From Flavobacteriales bacterium (GTDB taxonomy: Bacteria; Bacteroidota; Bacteroidia; Flavobacteriales_E; Vicingaceae): DNA of 64,000 nucleotides. The stretch lies in the NCBI GenBank assembly GCA_020635795.1, contig JACJZD010000001.1:1621001-1685000 (forward strand). Reading direction: 5' to 3'. The notes beneath the pieces were generated by a model. The model made no database searches, had not been told where the DNA came from, and saw only the letters and a list, made by a program, of their open reading frames with translations. Position numbers and translations under genes: made by a program. Positions 32,710-42,008 of this stretch are shown one piece after another. Numbering within the stretch: the first letter of the stretch is position 1; the number at the start of each line of letters is the position of its first letter.

Positions 32710-33201
32710 ATGAAAAAAATAGTTTTTATCGCCATTTTAAGCTTAAGTAAGATAAGCTTTTCACAAAGTTATTATGTAGAACCCATTATTAACGATTTTT
32801 TCTGTAGAAATGGAATTGTTATTGACTCTTGTAGTTATGATGCATTATACACTGTAGCATATCAATGGGCAGAAACACCTTATAATTATGCTGGAAAATC
32901 AAAAAAAGGAATAGATTGTTCAGGACTAGTTAAAAAACTTTATGAAAAGGTTTATAACATGCAACTTCAGGGTGGATCAAGAGATATATACCAACAAGTA
33001 ATCCCTATTAAGAATAGAGAAGATTTGATTGAAGGTGATTTGGTATTTTTTAAAATTTATAAAAACCAAATTTCGCATGTCGGATTATATCTACAAGATG
33101 GTAATTTCATACATGCCTCAACTCGAAGTGGGGTTATCATTAGCAATCTAAACGAAGATTATTATAACAAATACTACTTTTCGGGTGGTAGATTTCCTTA
33201 A
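32710..33201 (+). CDS. NlpC/P60-family cell-wall endopeptidase
   Basis: The 163-residue protein has a signal peptide (IVFIAILSLSKISFSQ) and one NlpC/P60 domain. The catalytic cysteine is in GIDCSGLVKKLY, the histidine in ISHVGLYLQDG, and NFIHAST supplies the third polar residue; EGDLVFFK is the usual intervening motif. Such enzymes cut the D-Glu-diaminopimelate bond of peptidoglycan stem peptides in the periplasm. It is followed after five bases by the CoA-transferase gene. Confidence 0.92.
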   Translation: MKKIVFIAILSLSKISFSQSYYVEPIINDFFCRNGIVIDSCSYDALYTVAYQWAETPYNYAGKSKKGIDCSGLVKKLYEKVYNMQLQGGSRDIYQQVIPIKNREDLIEGDLVFFKIYKNQISHVGLYLQDGNFIHASTRSGVIISNLNEDYYNKYYFSGGRFP

Positions 33202-33206
33202 AAAAG

Positions 33207-34268
33207 ATGTTGAAAGATTTAGTTGTATTAGAGTTAGCAAGTGTTTTGGCTGGTCCAGATGTAGGAATGTTTTTTGCAGAGTTGGGGGCCAAGGTTATTA
33301 AAATTGAAAATAGTAAAACAAATGGAGATGTAACTCGAACTTGGAAGCTATCTTCAGAAAACAAAACAGCAAATGTTTCAGCTTACTATTCTTCAGTAAA
33401 TTGGAATAAAGAATCTCTATTTCTTGATTTAAAACTAGAAAAAGATATCGCTAAAGTTCATGAATTAGTAAAAAAAGCCGACATTGTTATTGCTAACTAT
33501 AAGAAAGGGGATGATGTAAAACTCAAAATGGATTATAACACTTTAAAAAAAATAAATCCAAAAATTATCTATGGAAGTATCAATGGGTTCGGTTCAGATG
33601 ACAAACGAGTTGCTTTTGATGTTGTTTTACAAGCCGAGACAGGTTTTATGTCGATGAATGGAACACCAGAAAGTGGTCCAATTAAACTACCCATAGCTTT
33701 AATCGACATCGTGGCTGCTCATCAATTAAAAGAAGGGTTACTTGTTGCCTTATATAATCGAACAAAAAATTATAAATCAGTTTTTGTTGAAGTCTCGCTA
33801 TACGATGCTGCACTTTCTACATTAAAAAATCAAGCATGTAATTGGTTAATGAACAACCATATCCCACAAGCTTTAGGTTCTCTGCATCCTAACATTGCAC
33901 CTTATGGTGAAATATTTATCACAAAAGACAATAAACAGATTGTATTAGCAATAGGGAGTGACACTCAATTTCAACACATGCTTGAAATTTTAGGGGCAGA
34001 TAAAATTCTTAGCAACAATGATTATTTAACGAATCAATTAAGAGTAAAAAATAGAACTCTGTTGCACCATGACCTAACTCCTTATTTTAAACAATTTAAA
34101 AGTAAAGAACTCATGGAATTGTTTATTGTTAAAAATGTACCTGCGGGTGCGATAAAAAACATAAAAGAGGTTTTTGCTGAAAAAGAAGCACAAAACCTTG
34201 TTAACGAAGAAGTAATTGAAAATATCAACACCAAACGAATTAAGACTTCTGTTTTTAAGATTTCTTGA
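33207..34268 (+). CDS. CoA-transferase family III (CaiB/BaiF) protein
   Basis: At 353 residues this is a class III CoA-transferase: LVVLELASVLAGPDVGMFFAELGAKVIKIEN at the N-terminus, IVIANYKKGDDVKLKMDY, and the segment FDVVLQAETGFMSMNGTPESGP, where the catalytic aspartate of the family lies. Members move CoA between organic acids such as carnitine, formate/oxalate or bile acids. The substrate is not deducible. Its end overlaps the convergent next gene by 14 bases. Confidence 0.9.
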   Translation: MLKDLVVLELASVLAGPDVGMFFAELGAKVIKIENSKTNGDVTRTWKLSSENKTANVSAYYSSVNWNKESLFLDLKLEKDIAKVHELVKKADIVIANYKKGDDVKLKMDYNTLKKINPKIIYGSINGFGSDDKRVAFDVVLQAETGFMSMNGTPESGPIKLPIALIDIVAAHQLKEGLLVALYNRTKNYKSVFVEVSLYDAALSTLKNQACNWLMNNHIPQALGSLHPNIAPYGEIFITKDNKQIVLAIGSDTQFQHMLEILGADKILSNNDYLTNQLRVKNRTLLHHDLTPYFKQFKSKELMELFIVKNVPAGAIKNIKEVFAEKEAQNLVNEEVIENINTKRIKTSVFKIS

Positions 34269-34800
34269 TTTTTGATATAAAATCCCCTATTTCCTTTAAC
34301 AATTTCTTTGCCTCATTTTTTTCTAAATCAATTGCAAATGGAACAGGCTTATTTTGATATTCAAATGCAATTGAGTATTTGTTAATATTCCAATACGATG
34401 CGTTCATTGCTTTAACAAAACCAGGTTCTTCAGGTTCAAATAATCTTAAATTACTTATTTCATTTAATGTTATCACTTGAGTAATACCTCTTTTGCCAAT
34501 TTCTTTAACTAACTCAATTTTATCGTTACTAATTTTTATTTTTTCGCAACCTGAATTTCTCCATCGGTAAGCATAAATAACCTTAAACTCAAAAAACATC
34601 CAAAAAGCCAAATAAACCGCAAAAAAAAGTTTACTCGATTTATCATAATCGTAAAAAAACTGAGATACAATAGCTAATCCACAGACTGTAAATAAAACAA
34701 TCCACACTAAAAGCATTTTTTGTTTTGATTCATCTTTAAATGATTTAATAGTTATTACCAACTCATTCTCTTGCTTTTCCACTTGAACTCTATCTGTCAT
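34255..34800 (-). CDS. Hypothetical membrane protein with two helices
   Basis: No family is recognised for this 181-residue protein. After a cytoplasmic start (MTDRVQVEKQENELVITIKSF) come two membrane helices (LVWIVLFTVCGLAIVSQFF and LFFAVYLAFWMFFEFKVIYA), then a C-terminal domain rich in strands (IKISNDKIELVKEIG, QVITLNEISNLRLFE). The layout resembles small PH-like membrane proteins, which is only an inference. The gene stands alone. Confidence 0.7.
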   Translation of the reverse strand: MTDRVQVEKQENELVITIKSFKDESKQKMLLVWIVLFTVCGLAIVSQFFYDYDKSSKLFFAVYLAFWMFFEFKVIYAYRWRNSGCEKIKISNDKIELVKEIGKRGITQVITLNEISNLRLFEPEEPGFVKAMNASYWNINKYSIAFEYQNKPVPFAIDLEKNEAKKLLKEIGDFISKIKKS

Positions 34801-34912
34801 ATTATTTATTAAAAGAATTTGTACAAAAATACCCAGTAAAATGAATTGGGCATTATCTTTGTTTGCATTACAAGTAATTTTAGTTAATTTTAAATCAAAA
34901 TTTATATTTTTT

Positions 34913-35737
34913 ATGAAAAGTTATATTACAGTAATATTGATTTCAGCATTGTTTTATACTAAAATAAATGCACAAGATAATGATAAGAAAATTGATGAAT
35001 TGGTTTTCTTGTATGTTGATGAAAAGTATGACAAAGTTGTTGATAAAGCCATGTCATTAACTCAAAATGATTCATATAAAAAGCACCCATTACCATACCT
35101 ATATGTTTCTATGGGTTATTATCAAATATCTAGACGACCTGATAAATACCCTCAAGGTAAAGGTGAAGAATATGATAAAGCTTTAAAAAGTGCTCAAAAA
35201 TATTTATACAATTTCAATAAAAAAGATTCAAAAGCTAATGAGTATTATAACGATTATTTAGAATATTATGATTTATTAGCTGATACATCCAACAAACTTG
35301 GTCAACATTATTTTTTAATGGAAGATTACAGAAAAGCCGCTGGTGCTTATAAATATGCCGTAAAAGCATTACCAAACGACCCTATTCTACTGCTTTGGCA
35401 AGGAATATGCGAAGTAAAATCTAAGAATTTTGTTGAAGGAGACAAAAACATCTTAGCTGCACTTGACTCAATTAACGAAAACTTTAAACCATCAGAAGTT
35501 ACTGCTGGAGTTTTAGCTCATGGAATGCTTATTGTAAGTGAGTACCTATCTCAAAAAGGAGATGCTTCTAATTCCAATAAAGCAAAAAACTTAGTTGAAG
35601 TATTCAAAAAATATGATCCAGATGAATTGGATAAATTAAAAATGGAACAACGTAAAGAAAAAGCTAAAGAAGATGATAGAGTGATGAGAAAGTTTTATAG
35701 TGATGATGATAGTGGTGATGACGATATAGATAAATAG
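34913..35737 (+). CDS. Exported TPR-repeat protein
   Basis: The 274-residue product starts with a signal peptide (SYITVILISALFYTKINAQ); ATG 34913 is preferred because upstream in-frame sequence is not signal-like. A TATCTTTG box at 34854-34861 may be the promoter. The mature protein is helical with tetratricopeptide units (YLYVSMGYYQIS, LGQHYFLMEDYRKAAGAYKYAVKALPNDPILLLWQGI) and ends in an acidic tail (DDDSGDDDIDK). Such proteins mediate protein contacts in the periplasm; partner unknown. Confidence 0.82.
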   Translation: MKSYITVILISALFYTKINAQDNDKKIDELVFLYVDEKYDKVVDKAMSLTQNDSYKKHPLPYLYVSMGYYQISRRPDKYPQGKGEEYDKALKSAQKYLYNFNKKDSKANEYYNDYLEYYDLLADTSNKLGQHYFLMEDYRKAAGAYKYAVKALPNDPILLLWQGICEVKSKNFVEGDKNILAALDSINENFKPSEVTAGVLAHGMLIVSEYLSQKGDASNSNKAKNLVEVFKKYDPDELDKLKMEQRKEKAKEDDRVMRKFYSDDDSGDDDIDK

Positions 35738-35743
35738 CTTTTA

Positions 35744-36358
35744 CTACAAATTATCTAAAATTTTTACAACTTGAGGAAGAAGAAATTCTTCCTCATTGTT
35801 TTTTATAACATAATCAACATAAGGCATTTTTTCATCATCAGTCATTTGAGTTTTAATTCTTTTTCGAATATCTTCTTCATTAGATTTATCTCTATTACAA
35901 ACACGACTTATTCTTAACTCTTCTGGAGCTGTTACCAAAACAACTTTATCCAAACCCTTATTTGCTCCACTTTCAATTAAAATAGCAGCCTCTTTAACTA
36001 ATACTTTTTCTTTTTTGTTTTGAAGTACCCAGTTTTCAAAATGAAATTTTACTTGAGGATGAACAATAGCATTTAACTCATTTAATGCTTCTTTATTATT
36101 AAAAACCACTGAGGCTAATTGCTTTGAATCTAAAAATCCATTAACATAAATACTGTCTCCAAATTTATTTTTAATCTTAACAATAACTTCTTGGTTTGTA
36201 TTAATGATATTTTTTGCTTCATCATCCGAATTATAAACTTTAATACCTAATGCTTGAAAAATTTTAGCGATAGTAGATTTTCCACTTCCAATACCTCCGG
36301 TTAAACCAACAAGAATAGGCTTTTTAAGTTTATTTTTTTTTGAGGACATACTCAACAT
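35744..36358 (-). CDS. coaE: Dephospho-CoA kinase
   Basis: This 204-residue protein carries the P-loop VGLTGGIGSGKSTIAKIFQALGI and the family motifs VYNSDDEAKNI, LNAIVHPQVK, KEAAILIESGANKGLDKVVLVTAPEELRISRV. It catalyses the last step of coenzyme A synthesis, phosphorylating the 3' hydroxyl of dephospho-CoA. ATG 36358 or 36349 could be the start; both overlap the end of the YbbR gene. It is the last gene of a minus-strand group DUF1573-yajC-ybbR-coaE, an order often seen in Bacteroidota. Confidence 0.95.
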   Translation of the reverse strand: MLSMSSKKNKLKKPILVGLTGGIGSGKSTIAKIFQALGIKVYNSDDEAKNIINTNQEVIVKIKNKFGDSIYVNGFLDSKQLASVVFNNKEALNELNAIVHPQVKFHFENWVLQNKKEKVLVKEAAILIESGANKGLDKVVLVTAPEELRISRVCNRDKSNEEDIRKRIKTQMTDDEKMPYVDYVIKNNEEEFLLPQVVKILDNL

Positions 36359-37319
36359 TTGCAGGTTTAATTGTTATTGATTTTAAATACGAAGGATGTT
36401 TAACTAAATGTACTTTAAGTTTTTTATAAATTTTACTCTGCTCATCAAAATCAACAATTACACTAAATTCTTCTGAATTTAATAATGATATTTGACTCAA
36501 CGGAATCATAAACTTGATTTCAATGTTTTCAGGTATTATGCTTACATCCACACTATCAGGATTGTTTCTTATTTTAATGGGCAGGGTTAATTTATATTCT
36601 GTAAACCTATCGGTAACTATGTTAATATCAACTTCTGAATTAACTGCTTGCAAATGATTCTTAACAAAGAAATTAGCATCCAACTTTATCGTCTTTTGAA
36701 TTGAACCCTCTATATTATTAATTTCAGCGAACACCGTAGGTATGTAATTTAGTGTATCCAATACATGTTTTGGACCAGATACTTCAATCGTATTAGGGTT
36801 TACTTTTACACTATCGGATAATTGATATTGATTTTTAAAACTGAGTTTATAAAAGGGTATTACTATTAATGTTTTGATAACTTTATCATCTAAGCGTACA
36901 ATAATTTTCTTTGGAGTAATTTCATTAATTTCAATCTTGTCGCTTAATTGTTTTTTTATATCATTTCTAAAATCATCTACAAGAATTTCATTCAAATTTC
37001 TCCCTTTTTCAAATTGATAATCATCAAGGTTTATTTCTACAAAAGGTTTTTTAATTTTTAGTTGATATGCTAACAATGTATATCCATCAGTTGTAACTGT
37101 TGTTTTAAAACTTGAAGGCAACTCACTTAAAATAACATATTTTTCGGGCTGATTTTTATAGTTAATTTCAACATGTAACTCTGAAGTATATTGGTTACCC
37201 AAAACATTAATTAACCAATAAAATGTAGATAAAAATAGACAGACCAAAAACACGTAAAGCTTCTTGTTTACAGAAGCTTTACTTAAATTTTTCTTAATAT
37301 CAGTTAAGACTTTATTCAA
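36330..37319 (-). CDS. YbbR-like domain protein
   Basis: At 329 residues this has one N-terminal membrane anchor (LYVFLVCLFLSTFYWLINVL) and strand-rich YbbR-like units facing the periplasm, with repeated segments such as INEITPKKIIVRLDD, VNPNTIEVSGPKHVLDTL and ISIIPENIEIKFMIPL-like sequence. In other bacteria YbbR/CdaR proteins regulate c-di-AMP cyclase; no such gene is next to this one, so the role is open. The start appears to be TTG at 37319, since no ATG precedes the membrane anchor. Confidence 0.85.
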   Translation of the reverse strand: MNKVLTDIKKNLSKASVNKKLYVFLVCLFLSTFYWLINVLGNQYTSELHVEINYKNQPEKYVILSELPSSFKTTVTTDGYTLLAYQLKIKKPFVEINLDDYQFEKGRNLNEILVDDFRNDIKKQLSDKIEINEITPKKIIVRLDDKVIKTLIVIPFYKLSFKNQYQLSDSVKVNPNTIEVSGPKHVLDTLNYIPTVFAEINNIEGSIQKTIKLDANFFVKNHLQAVNSEVDINIVTDRFTEYKLTLPIKIRNNPDSVDVSIIPENIEIKFMIPLSQISLLNSEEFSVIVDFDEQSKIYKKLKVHLVKHPSYLKSITIKPANVEYVLKKK

Positions 37320-37325
37320 CCTTTA

Positions 37326-37655
37326 TTACTTTTTTTCCATTTCTTCACTAGAAAATTCTTTAGCAATAGCTGATTTTTCAATTTTTAAACGATTTCCACC
37401 TTCCACTTCAATTATTGCAGTATCATCGTTTACTTGTTCAATTTTACCGTGAATACCGCCAATAGTAACAATTTTATCCCCTTTTTTTAAAGCTTCTCTA
37501 AATTGTTTTTGTTCTTTTTGTTTTTTTACTTGTGGCCTAATCATAAAGAAATAGAAAACCACGAAAATTAATCCAAACATTATAAGAGTTTGCATTCCTC
37601 CTCCACCTTGACCACCTTCTGGTGCCGACATTAATAAAATTGCTAGTTTGTTCAT
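37326..37655 (-). CDS. yajC: Preprotein translocase subunit YajC
   Basis: The 109-residue protein has one N-terminal helix (LIMFGLIFVVFYFFMIRPQ) directly followed by the YajC signature RPQVKKQKEQKQFREALKKGDKIVTIGGIHGKIEQV. It belongs to the SecDF-YajC complex that assists protein export at the inner membrane. It lies between DUF1573 and YbbR genes on the minus strand, with a gap of only six bases to the latter. Confidence 0.95.
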   Translation of the reverse strand: MNKLAILLMSAPEGGQGGGGMQTLIMFGLIFVVFYFFMIRPQVKKQKEQKQFREALKKGDKIVTIGGIHGKIEQVNDDTAIIEVEGGNRLKIEKSAIAKEFSSEEMEKK

Positions 37656-37682
37656 TATTATTTTTTAGTTTAGTAATTAATA

Positions 37683-38165
37683 TTATTCTGAAACAGGATC
37701 ATTTTCATGTCCTTTTGGAACTAACACATCTCCTTTTAAAGCAATAACTTTAGTATTTGGAATTGTATTCGCAACCAATGTGATTGTTTTGTTTTGTTTA
37801 CCCTGTTTGCCAGTTGAGTTAAATGTTACTGCAATTTTACCCTCCTCACCTGGTTTAATAGGTTCTTTTGGCCATTCAGGAACAGTACAACCACAACTAC
37901 CCTGTGCAGATGAAATAATTAAATCTGATTTACCTACATTTTTAAATTTAAAATTTGTAGAAACCACCTCGCCTTGAGTTATTGTTCCAAAATCTACTAC
38001 TTCTTCAACAAACTCGAAAAAAGGAAGTTCATCTTTATCTACTTCAGAACTACTCGCTGAATTAGGATTATTAATTAAATCAGTAGTTAACTCTTGAGAG
38101 TCATTATTCCCTGAGCAGGCAAACAATACAGAAACTATAGCTACTGATAAAATAAGTCTTTTCAT
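37683..38165 (-). CDS. DUF1573 lipoprotein
   Basis: The 160-residue product has a lipoprotein signal (ILSVAIVSVLFAC) and one DUF1573 domain: FEFVEEVVDFGTITQGEVVSTNFKFKNVGKSDLIIS with the conserved SAQGSCGCTVPEWPKEPIKPGEEGKIAVTFNSTGKQGKQNKTITL. The domain has an immunoglobulin-like fold of unknown role and is very common in Bacteroidota next to yajC. It likely heads the yajC-ybbR-coaE transcript. Confidence 0.9.
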   Translation of the reverse strand: MKRLILSVAIVSVLFACSGNNDSQELTTDLINNPNSASSSEVDKDELPFFEFVEEVVDFGTITQGEVVSTNFKFKNVGKSDLIISSAQGSCGCTVPEWPKEPIKPGEEGKIAVTFNSTGKQGKQNKTITLVANTIPNTKVIALKGDVLVPKGHENDPVSE

Positions 38166-38295
38166 ATGTTAATATTTATTTGTTTTTTTAAAGGTCATAT
38201 GGAATTCGCTCACCCTAATTCGTGTTTGTTTAGAATTTTCGCTATGCTCATTTCATATTACTTTTTTTTGATTGCAAATATAACTAAAAACTATG

Positions 38296-40251
38296 CTAAA
38301 TCTTACTCACCTTTTTACGGATAATTTCTTTTTCAACTTGAATTTCTATAAAATAAATTCCTTTTGGAAAATTAGTAGTATTGACATCTAATTTTATATC
38401 ACCTTCACCAATCACTAATTGTTTAATTTGCTTACCTAAAGCATCATAAACAATAACCTTTGTAATTGGTTTTAGGGATGATATTGATAAAATATTATTT
38501 GTAGGATTAGGATATATATCTACTTGAGAATCCAAAAATTCATGTGAAAAAGAAGTATTTATATCATACGTAACTATATTATTTTTGGATAAAATCCATA
38601 ATTCTGGATCAAAAAACACAGAATCGATGGTAAAAGGTATTGAAATGGTAAAATGCTGACCTGAAAAAGTATGGTCAAAAACTACAGTGGTATCTAACCC
38701 TTGTCCTTTTAAATAAATTGGTATAGGTATATCAAAAAAAGCAACAGAATTATGAGATTGAGTTTGGTTTACTTTAAAGAAAACATCAGTCCCATTTTGT
38801 GCCCACGTAATTTGATAAGAAGGAAAGCCTTCTCCATAATACCAATCGTTAAAAAATTCAGTTAAATCCAGTCCACTTAAGGTTTCTAAATGGTTTTTTA
38901 AGTTTTCTGTAGTTGCAAAGTGATATGCCAAATTCACATCCGAGAGGTAATTATTAATAGCTTGATAAAACAACTGGCTACCTACTTTCCACTCCAACAT
39001 ACGAACCAGAAAAGCTGCCTTTTTGTATGATAATCGCGAACTAAATATTCTAGAAACGGATGTCGTATCTGGATTATAGACAGATCCATCAGGCAAACTT
39101 GTTGCTGAATTTATCATATCCTCTTTCCATGGTTTAAACCATACAGGCGAAAGGTGTTTATAAAACATCCCTGTACAGTATGTGGCGAACCCTTCATTCA
39201 ACCAAATGTCCGACCAGCTACCACAAGTCACTTTATCACCAAACCATTGATGCCCTAACTCATGCGACATTAAATGTTCACTAAATCCTCCCATTGAACT
39301 CATTGTTTGATGCTCCATTCCTCCTCCCCAACCAAACTGAGCATGCCCATATTTTTCATTCATAAAAGGATATACACCAAATAACGAATCAAACAGTTCT
39401 ATGATTGGAGTAATAGCATTAATTTGAGGAAAATAAGTTATAGAATCTTCAGGATAAATATAATTTACGATGGGCAGAACTCCTTGACTTAAATTTGCAT
39501 TGATTGTAAACGAGGCATAATTTGTTACTGCTATTGAAATTAAATAAGTAGAAATTGGATAACGATGTTTCCAATGATAAGTTTTGTTTGCTCCTATTTC
39601 AACTTCATTTATTAATAAGCCCTGACTACCAACCCGATATTTTTTTGGGGTTGTTACAATTACATCTATTGAATCAATTTTATCGTACAATCCATTTTTA
39701 CAAGGCCACCATTCGTATGCTCCAAAAGGTTCTGAAAGTGTCCAAATAATTGAATCATTTAAATGTGATGATTGAACAAAAGAACCAAAACCACTATTTT
39801 GTGGAACTCCTTGGTAATAAACAGTAATCGAGTCTAATGAATTTATTCCTATTTCATAAGGTAAATTTATCTGTAAGCTATTATTGGGCAGTTGTGTAAA
39901 AGAAACTAGCGTATCGTGGTAAATAACAGAATCAACTGTTAATGCTGTTGTTAAATCAAAATATATTTGATTAAAATTTGTTGCAACTGGCGAAAAGTAT
40001 GAGGTTATCTCACCTTTAATGTATAATATCTCTGGATTGATTTCCCAAACCAATCGATGATAATACAAGTTGTAGTTTTCAGTTTCAACAACTCCTTTTT
40101 GAGTTGAATTAAATAGCTTTTGATGATGTTTAGCTTCTTCTAAACTTATTTTATCTATCTCAAATATATTTTGTGAAGAAGTTGTTAAAAAATGAAACAT
40201 AAGAACCACAAAATATATAGCTCTTGTATTTATTTTTTTTATGAGAAGCAT
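38296..40251 (-). CDS. M1-family aminopeptidase with T9SS C-terminal sorting domain
   Basis: This 651-residue secreted enzyme has a signal peptide (AIYFVVLMFHFLTTSSQ), the M1 N-terminal beta domain, the substrate motif GWGGGMEHQTMSS, and the zinc site HELGHQWFGDKVTCGSWSDIWLNEGFATY (HExxH plus the distal glutamate). The last 75 residues (VDIYPNPTNNILSISS to IIRKKVSKI) form a type-A T9SS sorting domain. The enzyme should therefore be exported across the outer membrane and trim peptides outside the cell. It is 543 residues plus the tail, lacking the long C-terminal ARM domain of PepN-type enzymes. Its start abuts the end of the acyl-CoA ligase gene. Confidence 0.92.
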   Translation of the reverse strand: MLLIKKINTRAIYFVVLMFHFLTTSSQNIFEIDKISLEEAKHHQKLFNSTQKGVVETENYNLYYHRLVWEINPEILYIKGEITSYFSPVATNFNQIYFDLTTALTVDSVIYHDTLVSFTQLPNNSLQINLPYEIGINSLDSITVYYQGVPQNSGFGSFVQSSHLNDSIIWTLSEPFGAYEWWPCKNGLYDKIDSIDVIVTTPKKYRVGSQGLLINEVEIGANKTYHWKHRYPISTYLISIAVTNYASFTINANLSQGVLPIVNYIYPEDSITYFPQINAITPIIELFDSLFGVYPFMNEKYGHAQFGWGGGMEHQTMSSMGGFSEHLMSHELGHQWFGDKVTCGSWSDIWLNEGFATYCTGMFYKHLSPVWFKPWKEDMINSATSLPDGSVYNPDTTSVSRIFSSRLSYKKAAFLVRMLEWKVGSQLFYQAINNYLSDVNLAYHFATTENLKNHLETLSGLDLTEFFNDWYYGEGFPSYQITWAQNGTDVFFKVNQTQSHNSVAFFDIPIPIYLKGQGLDTTVVFDHTFSGQHFTISIPFTIDSVFFDPELWILSKNNIVTYDINTSFSHEFLDSQVDIYPNPTNNILSISSLKPITKVIVYDALGKQIKQLVIGEGDIKLDVNTTNFPKGIYFIEIQVEKEIIRKKVSKI

Positions 40252-41999
40252 TAACGATAAATTTTATCCACTAAATTTTGGTATTTAGTTAGAATAAATT
40301 TACGCTTTAATTTTAATGTAGGAGTCAATTCTCCTGATGGAATTCCCCATTGAGTATCAACTAATTCAAATTTTTTAATTTGCTCATAATGTGCAAATCC
40401 TTTATTTAGTTCTTCAACTTCTTTGGTAATTCTATCTATCACAGCTTTGTTTTTTATTGCATCTGAAGGATTATTATACTCAACATTTTTTCTATTACAC
40501 CATCCTTCAAGAAAAGCAAAATCAGGCTGAATAATAGCCGCTGCATGCTTTTCTCCCTCCCCAATAACCATTAACTGTTCAATAAAACGTGATTCTTTAA
40601 ATTTGTTTTCCATAACCTGTGGAGCAATGTATTTACCTCCAGAAGTTTTAAAAATTTCTTTTTTTCTATCGGTAATTTTTAAGAATCCATTTATAAACTC
40701 TCCTATATCTCCTGTATGAAAATAACCATCTGCATCTATCACTTCTGCTGTTAATTCTGGCTTATTATAGTAACCTTTCATTATGCTTGGTCCTTTCACA
40801 ATAATTTCACCGTCTTCTGCAATCTTAACATCTAAATTTTCTAATGGTTTTCCTATTGTACCAATCATTCGTCCATTTGGCAATAATGAGTTTACACCTA
40901 TAACCGGCGACGTTTCAGTTAACCCATAACCTTCTAACACAGGAATATTCGCCGAAGCAAATACCCTTGCTAATCGAGGTTGTAATGCTGCTCCACCTGA
41001 AACAATTGCAATTACATTTCCTCCCAGAGCTTCTCTCCATTTAGAAAAAATGATTTTATTAGCTAATTTCAATTGTAAATTATACCAAAATCCTCCATCT
41101 ATAATTGGATCATATTTCAGTCCTAACTCTAATGCCCAAAAGAATAGTCTTTTTTTAATTCCAGTTAAATCTGTGCCTTTAGCAACAATTTTATCATAAA
41201 CCTTTTCTAACAATCTAGGAACAGTAGCAAACAACTGAGGTTTTACCTCTTTAAGATTATCAGCAATTGTATCCATTGATTCTGCATAGTATATTGATAC
41301 ACTTTTGTAGATGTATAAATAATCTAACATTCTTTCGAATACATGGCACAAAGGCAAAAAACTCAATGCTTTTTGCTCTCTAGCTATTGGTAATCTAGCT
41401 TCGGATGCTAATACATTACTTATAAAATTATTATGTGTAAGCATAACTCCTTTTGGGTTTCCTGTTGTGCCAGAAGTATATATTAAGGTAGCTAAATCAT
41501 TTCCTGTTACCGTATTCCTAATCTCTTCAATATCAATAGTTGATGAACTGTTTAATAAATCTGTATAATTAGACTCGCTCTGTATATTATTGTAAGTAAA
41601 TATTTTTTCTAATGAAGGCACTTTATCTTTTATCTGTTTTATTTTCCCAAGAATCTCTTCATCAGAAACAAAAACCAGCCTCGCCCCACAATCATTTAAA
41701 ATATAGTTGTAATCTTCTGGATTAATATTTGAATAAATTGGAACATTAACTGCTCCAATTTGCTGAATGGCTAAATCCGTTAAATGCCACTCTGTTCGGT
41801 TATTAGAAACAATTGCAATTCTATCGCCTTTTTTTATACCAAAATCAAGTAAACCCTTGCTTAACAAAATAGCTTTTTCAACCAATTCTTTTGAAGAGGT
41901 AGACACCCATTCACCATTTATTTTTTGTGTAAAGGCATCACTCTTTGGTTGATTTTTTAAAGGGTAATAATAAAAATCTGAAAGGCTCTTGATTTGCAT
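40251..41999 (-). CDS. Long-chain fatty acid-CoA ligase (AMP-binding)
   Basis: At 582 residues this is an AMP-forming acyl-CoA synthetase. The P-loop-like motif is LIYTSGTTGNPKGVMLTHNNF; others are PLCHVFERM, VIAIVSGGAALQPRLARVF, LEGYGLTETSPVIGVN, DGYFHTGDIGEFINGFLKITDRKKEIFKTSGGKYIAP. It resembles the bacterial FadD15/Acsbg-like group that activates long-chain fatty acids at the inner membrane. Its product would feed beta-oxidation, for which ETF is encoded at 8.5 kb. Confidence 0.93.
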   Translation of the reverse strand: MQIKSLSDFYYYPLKNQPKSDAFTQKINGEWVSTSSKELVEKAILLSKGLLDFGIKKGDRIAIVSNNRTEWHLTDLAIQQIGAVNVPIYSNINPEDYNYILNDCGARLVFVSDEEILGKIKQIKDKVPSLEKIFTYNNIQSESNYTDLLNSSSTIDIEEIRNTVTGNDLATLIYTSGTTGNPKGVMLTHNNFISNVLASEARLPIAREQKALSFLPLCHVFERMLDYLYIYKSVSIYYAESMDTIADNLKEVKPQLFATVPRLLEKVYDKIVAKGTDLTGIKKRLFFWALELGLKYDPIIDGGFWYNLQLKLANKIIFSKWREALGGNVIAIVSGGAALQPRLARVFASANIPVLEGYGLTETSPVIGVNSLLPNGRMIGTIGKPLENLDVKIAEDGEIIVKGPSIMKGYYNKPELTAEVIDADGYFHTGDIGEFINGFLKITDRKKEIFKTSGGKYIAPQVMENKFKESRFIEQLMVIGEGEKHAAAIIQPDFAFLEGWCNRKNVEYNNPSDAIKNKAVIDRITKEVEELNKGFAHYEQIKKFELVDTQWGIPSGELTPTLKLKRKFILTKYQNLVDKIYR

Positions 42000-42008
42000 A
42001 ATATTGGA

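Noticed and set aside
38166..38295. Possible small gene or RNA in the gap between DUF1573 and the M1 peptidase
   Set aside because: No open frame with a start, no stable hairpin with a T tract and no promoter pair could be made out.
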